Source: DASZHJ01 sp035517495
Lineage (GTDB): Bacteria > Pseudomonadota > Alphaproteobacteria > ATCC43930 > CGMCC-115725
Assembly (NCBI GenBank): GCA_035517495.1
Contig: DATIYT010000104.1
Location: 124,001 to 188,000, forward strand
Direction: 5' to 3'
DNA length: 64,000 nucleotides
Shown here: piece after piece, positions 59,923 through 64,000 of the stretch
Layout: every line of letters starts with the position of its first letter
How positions within the stretch are numbered: the first letter of the stretch is position 1
The notes under the pieces: model-generated
What the model was told of the DNA's origin: nothing
Seen by the model: only the letters and a program-made list of their open reading frames with translations
The model's database searches: none
Position numbers and translations under genes: made by a program

Positions 59923-61158
59923 ATGCATCTCGTCTACTTCACGGAACAGCCGATGTCGGCCTATTCCGCGGACGCGGGACTGGAATTCGGTGCCACCGCG
60001 CTCATGTTCTCGAACCGGCATTTCGACCCCGTCGCCGGCAGCCGGCTCTATGGCGAATACATCGAACAATATCTCTATGCCGAGGAAATGGGCGTCGAAG
60101 GGTTCATGCTGAACGAACACCACAACGCGCCGTTCTGCATGCAGGCCAAATGCAACATTTTCGCGGCGATCCTCGCCGCCATGACCAAGCGCACCTCGAT
60201 CGTGCTACTCGGCAACCCGCTTCCGCTCGCCGAGAATCCGGTTCGGCTCGCCGAGGAATTGGCGATGATCGACATGATTTCCAAGGGTCGTCTCGTCTCG
60301 GGTTTCGTCCGCGGCGGCGGCCAGGAGCAGCTCGCGACCGGCGTCAATCCCGCCTACAACCGCGAGCGCTTCGAGGAAGCGCATGACCTCATCGTCAAGG
60401 CGTGGACGGTGCCGGGACCGTTCCGCTGGGAAGGCACGCACTATCAGCACCGCGTCGTCAATCCCTGGGCGGTGCCGCTGCAAAAGCCGCATCCCCGCAT
60501 CTGGATTCCCGGCGTGCTGAGCCGCGAGACCATCGTTTGGGCCGCGAAGCAGCGTTATCCCTATATCGCGCTCAACACCTCGATCGAGGCGACGAAGCGC
60601 ATCTGGGCCACATATGATGCGGCCGCGGCCGAGGTCGGCTACGTGCCGGGCCCCGAGAACCGCGGCTACCTCCAGCGCGTCCACGTCGCCGAGACCGAGG
60701 AAAAGGCGATCGAGAACGCGCGGCAGTTCATGTGGATGCAGGGCGAGTTCACGGGGCTCGCGCATCCCGTCTGGAGCAGCCCCTCCGGCTACTTCTCGCC
60801 GGAACAGCGTCGGGGCTTCGTCGAGTTCGCGACCGGCCGCGCGGTGAGCCCGCGCGGCCGTCCGAGCTTCGAGCAGCAGCTCGCCGACATGCAGATCATC
60901 GCCGGCACGCCCAAGACGGTCATTCCGAAACTAAGACGCATCCTCGAGGAAACGCGGCCCGGGATCATGGCGATCTGGGGCAATGACGGAGCCGTCAGCA
61001 GTGCCGACGCCAAGACCTGCATCCGTCTCCTGGGGCAGGAGGTGATGCCGGCGCTGCGCGAGATCGGCAAGACCCTCGATCTCAAGAGCCCCTTCGAAGC
61101 GAATGCGCCGGTGGGCATCTCCTACGGGGCACCGTCGCGCGAGCGCGCGGCCAGCTAG
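59923..61158 (+). CDS. LLM-class flavin-dependent oxidoreductase
   Basis: The 411-residue luciferase-like monooxygenase is the longest of the four. Blocks are MGVEGFMLNEHHNAPFCMQ, TKRTSIVLLGNPLPL, NPVRLAEELAMIDMISKGRL, VSGFVRGGGQE and KPHPRIWIPGV. GGGAGG precedes ATG 59923. It starts 20 bases after the alpha/beta-hydrolase-fold gene, so the two probably act together. The C-terminal ~40 residues (LDLKSPFEANAPVG) are an extension without a motif. Confidence 0.92.
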   Translation: MHLVYFTEQPMSAYSADAGLEFGATALMFSNRHFDPVAGSRLYGEYIEQYLYAEEMGVEGFMLNEHHNAPFCMQAKCNIFAAILAAMTKRTSIVLLGNPLPLAENPVRLAEELAMIDMISKGRLVSGFVRGGGQEQLATGVNPAYNRERFEEAHDLIVKAWTVPGPFRWEGTHYQHRVVNPWAVPLQKPHPRIWIPGVLSRETIVWAAKQRYPYIALNTSIEATKRIWATYDAAAAEVGYVPGPENRGYLQRVHVAETEEKAIENARQFMWMQGEFTGLAHPVWSSPSGYFSPEQRRGFVEFATGRAVSPRGRPSFEQQLADMQIIAGTPKTVIPKLRRILEETRPGIMAIWGNDGAVSSADAKTCIRLLGQEVMPALREIGKTLDLKSPFEANAPVGISYGAPSRERAAS

Positions 61159-61247
61159 GCGGCGCGACGGACTCTCCGCCGCAACAATTCGCCACGAAGC
61201 GTGCGGCTCCCGACGGGGAAACTATCTCCGCCCTCTTACGCCGGCAG

Positions 61248-62933
61248 TTACTCCGGAACGCGCCCTCTGAGCAGTCGGCCCGGCAGCGCGCCGGTGTGCT
61301 CGTTGTTGCGCAGCAGCACTTCGCCGTTCACCACGGTTGCCAGCATGCCGTCGGCGGTCTGCTTCAAGCGCTTGGCTCCCGCGGGCAGATCGGTCACCAC
61401 CTCCGGCATCCGCGGCGCGACGGTCGCGGGATCGAACACCGCGATATCCGCGGCCATGCCCTCGCGGAGCAGGCCGCGATCGTGGAAGCCCCAGTGGGTT
61501 GCCGTATCGTAGGTGATGTACTTGACGGCCTGCTCCAGCGGAAACGCCTGCTTCTCGCGCACCCAATAGCTCAAGAGATGGGTCTGGAGCGAATTGTCCA
61601 TGATCTGCGAGACATGCGCGCCGGCATCGGAGAAGGTCACCACCGTCCGCGGATGATTGATCAGCTCGAGCGCCGCCACCTGATCCTCGTTAGCGATCGG
61701 CTGCAACAGGAACATCTTCATGTCGCGCTCGAGGGCGAGATCGATCATGAGTTCCGCCGGATGAACATTGCGCTCGCGCGCGAGAGCCGCCATCGAGCGA
61801 TGGGGTCCCTGGATCTTGTCCATGAGATAGATGTAGTCCCACTCGGGCGGCCGAGCCTCGGTGCCGATCGCCTTGCGTCCGCGGTAGGGTTGGCTTGCCA
61901 CGGCGACCAGCTTTGCCTTGATCTCCGGATTCTGCAGCGCCGCCTTTTGCTGCGCGAGCGGCAGCTTGCGGATGTCGCGCCAGACCTCCCACTTGTCGAA
62001 GGGGGTGTGCGTCTCGAAGGAGAGCAGCACGTTGAGCGCGCGGCTGTGAACCTGGCCGAACATGCGCCCGCCCTCACGCGCGGTCTGTTCGAGGGTGTCG
62101 AGCCCCATGCGCCACACATCCGGCTGCGAACGACGAGAGAAGATGCCGAAGGTGACGGGACGCCCGGTATCGACAGCCAGCTTCTTGAGCAGCGGGTAGT
62201 TCTCCCGCCCCTGGTCGCCCATGGCGATCTCGAGCGTACCGGCGCCCGCCTCGCTCATGGCACCCACCAGCGCTTCCAGCTCCTGCCAGCTTGCCTTGCG
62301 GCTCGCCACGGGCCGGTCGTCGGATGTTTCGTGACTGGGGCTGCGCGTGGTCGAGAAGCCGATGGCGCCGGCCCTGATCGCTTCGCGCACGTGTTGCGTC
62401 ATCGCCTTGAGATCATCCTCGCGCGCCTCCTGGTCGAAGGCACGCTCGCCCATGACATAGGTGCGCAGCGCCGAATGCCCCATGTAGCCGGCGTAGTTTA
62501 TGCCCTTCGGAATGTCGTCGAGGACATCCAGGAATTCCGGGAAAGTCTCCCAGCGCCACTTGATGCCGGCGCGCATGGCGTCGCGGCTCAAATCCTCCGC
62601 GCGCTCGAGGTTGCGGAACACCATGTCGGCCTCCCGCTCCCGGCAGGGCGCGAGCGTGAAGCCGCAATTCCCCATCACCACCGAGGTGATGCCGTGATAG
62701 CAAGAGCTGGTGCCGATCGGATCCCAGAACACTTGGGCGTCCATATGGGTGTGGCCATCGACGAAGCCGGGCGTCACCACATGCCCCTCCGCATCGATGG
62801 TCTCCTTGGCAGGGGCGGCGATGCGGCCGATGAAGGCGACCCTGCCCTCCTTGACGCCGACGTCGGCGCGATAGCGCGGCAGGCCGGACCCGTCGATCAC
62901 CATGCCGTTCTTGATCACCAGATCGTAGCTCAT
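61248..62933 (-). CDS. N-acyl-D-amino-acid deacylase family amidohydrolase (D-aminoacylase-like)
   Basis: The 561-residue metal-dependent hydrolase has GFVDGHTHMDAQVFWDP (HxH at ~66-68), SVVMGNCGFTLAPCRE with the bridging Cys of D-aminoacylases, FSDAGAHVSQI (Asp ligand) and the C-terminal LREGMAADIAVFDP. Relatives deacylate N-acyl-D-amino acids, N-acyl-D-glutamate or dihydropyrimidines. AAGGA precedes ATG 62933. It converges with the LLM gene. Together with dgcNA, it adds to the D-amino-acid theme. Confidence 0.9.
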   Translation of the reverse strand: MSYDLVIKNGMVIDGSGLPRYRADVGVKEGRVAFIGRIAAPAKETIDAEGHVVTPGFVDGHTHMDAQVFWDPIGTSSCYHGITSVVMGNCGFTLAPCREREADMVFRNLERAEDLSRDAMRAGIKWRWETFPEFLDVLDDIPKGINYAGYMGHSALRTYVMGERAFDQEAREDDLKAMTQHVREAIRAGAIGFSTTRSPSHETSDDRPVASRKASWQELEALVGAMSEAGAGTLEIAMGDQGRENYPLLKKLAVDTGRPVTFGIFSRRSQPDVWRMGLDTLEQTAREGGRMFGQVHSRALNVLLSFETHTPFDKWEVWRDIRKLPLAQQKAALQNPEIKAKLVAVASQPYRGRKAIGTEARPPEWDYIYLMDKIQGPHRSMAALARERNVHPAELMIDLALERDMKMFLLQPIANEDQVAALELINHPRTVVTFSDAGAHVSQIMDNSLQTHLLSYWVREKQAFPLEQAVKYITYDTATHWGFHDRGLLREGMAADIAVFDPATVAPRMPEVVTDLPAGAKRLKQTADGMLATVVNGEVLLRNNEHTGALPGRLLRGRVPE

Positions 62934-63028
62934 GACAGCGTCCTTCGATGTGGGGAGGACATGCTAGCGTGGGGCGAGGGTCCTCCGCTAGTACCCCGGA
63001 AGATTAGCCCACGCCGGCTCTTCCCATT

Positions 63029-63976
63029 TCACTCGATTACTTCATCGGCGCGCGCGAGCAGCGACGCCGAGGGCTCAACGCCGATCGCCTTCGCCGCGGT
63101 CAGATTGAGGGCAAAGCGAAAGCGGGTTGGCTGCTCGAATGGCAAATCCGAGGGCTTCGCCCCCTTCAGAATTCGATCGACGAGGTCGCCGACGCGATCG
63201 AACGCTTCGTCAAGATCAATGCCATACGACATCAAGCCGCCGTCGCGGACGATGAAGTCGTACTCGTAGATGCCCGGCAGCCGGTGCACCGTCGCGAACT
63301 CGAACACTCGCTTTCGATTGAGATTGGTGAGGGGATCGCTGACCATCAGAATCGCGTCCGGCATGTCCTGAACCATCGCCGAGAACGCCTGGTCGAAATC
63401 GGCGGGTTCGCGCACGCCCAGCGCCTGAACATTGATGTCGAGTGCCTTGGCGCCCGCCTCCGATGCCCGGTATCGCAAGGTCATCGCGGGATCGTCGGCA
63501 TTCCAGAGCATCGCAACCCGGCGCAGTTTCGGCGCGAACTCCTTGAGCAGCTCCAGCCGCTTGGGCGTCACTTCCACCGATACGTCGGATACCCCGGTGA
63601 GGTGGCCGCCGGGCCGCGCCAAGCTCTCGACCAGACCGATACCAACGGGATCGCCCGCCGAGAACACCACCGACGGGAGCGTTGTCCCCTGCTTGACGGC
63701 GACGGCGGCCGCATACCCTCCGGCTATGATTGCGTCCGGTTGCGACGCCACCAGCTCGGCAAGGGCTGACGGTGCACGTCGCTCAATCGTCAAATTCTTG
63801 TCGACCACATAGCCGTGCCGGGCGAGGCCCTGCATGAGCGGCACTTCGAACGGACTTCCTTTGGCAAAGCCGAGCAATCCGATGCGATAAACCTTGGCCG
63901 GCGCTTGAGCGAACGCCCGCAGCGGCGGCGCCAGAGCCGTTCCGACAGCCAGTCTTATGAGATCGCGTCGCTTCAA
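63029..63976 (-). CDS. ABC-type substrate-binding protein (PF04392 family)
   Basis: The 315-residue protein begins MKRRDLIRLAVGTALAPPL, a Tat-like signal peptide ending near AFAQA. The mature part (VYRIGLLGFAKGSPFE, DAIIAGGYAAAVAVKQ, RVAMLWNADDPAMTLRYR) matches the tryptophan/tyrosine-type ABC binding protein family PF04392. TTG 63976 is set by AAGGAG 6 bases upstream. Many members are orphan binding proteins, and the window ends before any permease or ATPase could appear. The ligand is unknown. Confidence 0.87.
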   Translation of the reverse strand: MKRRDLIRLAVGTALAPPLRAFAQAPAKVYRIGLLGFAKGSPFEVPLMQGLARHGYVVDKNLTIERRAPSALAELVASQPDAIIAGGYAAAVAVKQGTTLPSVVFSAGDPVGIGLVESLARPGGHLTGVSDVSVEVTPKRLELLKEFAPKLRRVAMLWNADDPAMTLRYRASEAGAKALDINVQALGVREPADFDQAFSAMVQDMPDAILMVSDPLTNLNRKRVFEFATVHRLPGIYEYDFIVRDGGLMSYGIDLDEAFDRVGDLVDRILKGAKPSDLPFEQPTRFRFALNLTAAKAIGVEPSASLLARADEVIE

Positions 63977-64000
63977 GATAGCTCCTTGCGACTGACGGAC

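Noticed and set aside
1..64000. CRISPR arrays, tRNA or rRNA genes, insertion sequences, prophage genes
   Set aside because: I saw no spaced direct repeats, no cloverleaf-like segments with conserved T-loop in the gaps, and no transposase, integrase or capsid-like frames.

Overview
The window is GC-rich chromosomal DNA (most 60-base lines I counted are near 65-70% G+C) with tightly packed metabolic genes, Shine-Dalgarno-led starts (many GTG, a few TTG) and frequent 4-base ATGA/GTGA/TTGA overlaps. Gene content (phenylalanine hydroxylase, dgcN-dgcA, leuCD, hyuAB, CaiB-type CoA transferase, many luciferase-like flavin monooxygenases, a LigJ-like hydratase, OpgC) fits a soil or aquatic heterotrophic alphaproteobacterium. 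This is an inference; no rRNA or tRNA gene is present to fix the taxonomy. I see no phage, no insertion sequence and no CRISPR array.

Layout. 1-3.5 kb: tail of a GNAT acetyltransferase, phhA, then convergent dgcA/dgcN (D-glutamate catabolism) across a 309-base gap with a hairpin and a palindrome. 3.6-8.2 kb: an unrecognised coiled-coil protein, a redoxin/2OG-Fe(II) oxygenase fusion, a 47-codon remnant of cysD overlapping cysC, and a low-GC BglII-type restriction-modification pair. 8.4-14.2 kb: a CoA transferase, a secreted protein, leuC-leuD, a HigBA/RelE-type toxin-antitoxin pair, and a PEP-mutase-family lyase. 14.3-20.3 kb: gamma-glutamyltransferase, two metallo-beta-lactamase-fold hydrolases, a NUDIX hydrolase and a ThDP enzyme.

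20.3-33.4 kb is one apparent leftward operon of ten genes: MFS exporter, flavin monooxygenase, ABC permease, hyuB, hyuA, ABC binding protein, 2-hydroxyacid dehydrogenase, two short-chain dehydrogenases and a second flavin monooxygenase. It looks like an uptake-and-catabolism unit for a cyclic amide or N-heterocycle. No ABC ATPase lies in it. 33.7-38.9 kb is a rightward group: OpgC-type membrane acyltransferase, LpqC/PHB-depolymerase-like esterase, TTC38-like TPR protein, cupin and a third flavin monooxygenase.

38.9-50.7 kb: amidohydrolase, class V aminotransferase, Zn-alcohol dehydrogenase, secreted DUF6134 protein, asparaginase-type Ntn hydrolase, PAP2 phosphatase, 2-hydroxyacid dehydrogenase, an arginase-family protein lacking one metal-ligand His, a TIGR02444 protein, a HisC-like aminotransferase, a secreted beta-sandwich-like protein and a NIPSNAP protein. 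50.7-55.6 kb: leftward metal-hydrolase-like protein, glycine-zipper lipoprotein, LigJ-like hydratase, HpaI-like aldolase and a dihydroxyphthalate-decarboxylase-like protein, suggestive of protocatechuate 4,5-cleavage or a related diacid route. 55.7-64 kb: aminotransferase, methyltransferase, dienelactone hydrolase, DUF6295, an alpha/beta hydrolase whose nucleophile position is Gly, a fourth flavin monooxygenase, an N-acyl-D-amino-acid deacylase and an ABC-type binding protein.

Themes: scavenging of amino acids and peptides, including D-forms (dgcNA, ggt, D-aminoacylase, asparaginase), and catabolism of amides and aromatics. Acquired DNA is most evident at the restriction-modification genes and the toxin-antitoxin pair. 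Three gaps hold G-rich/C-rich paired blocks and one holds a foldback repeat.
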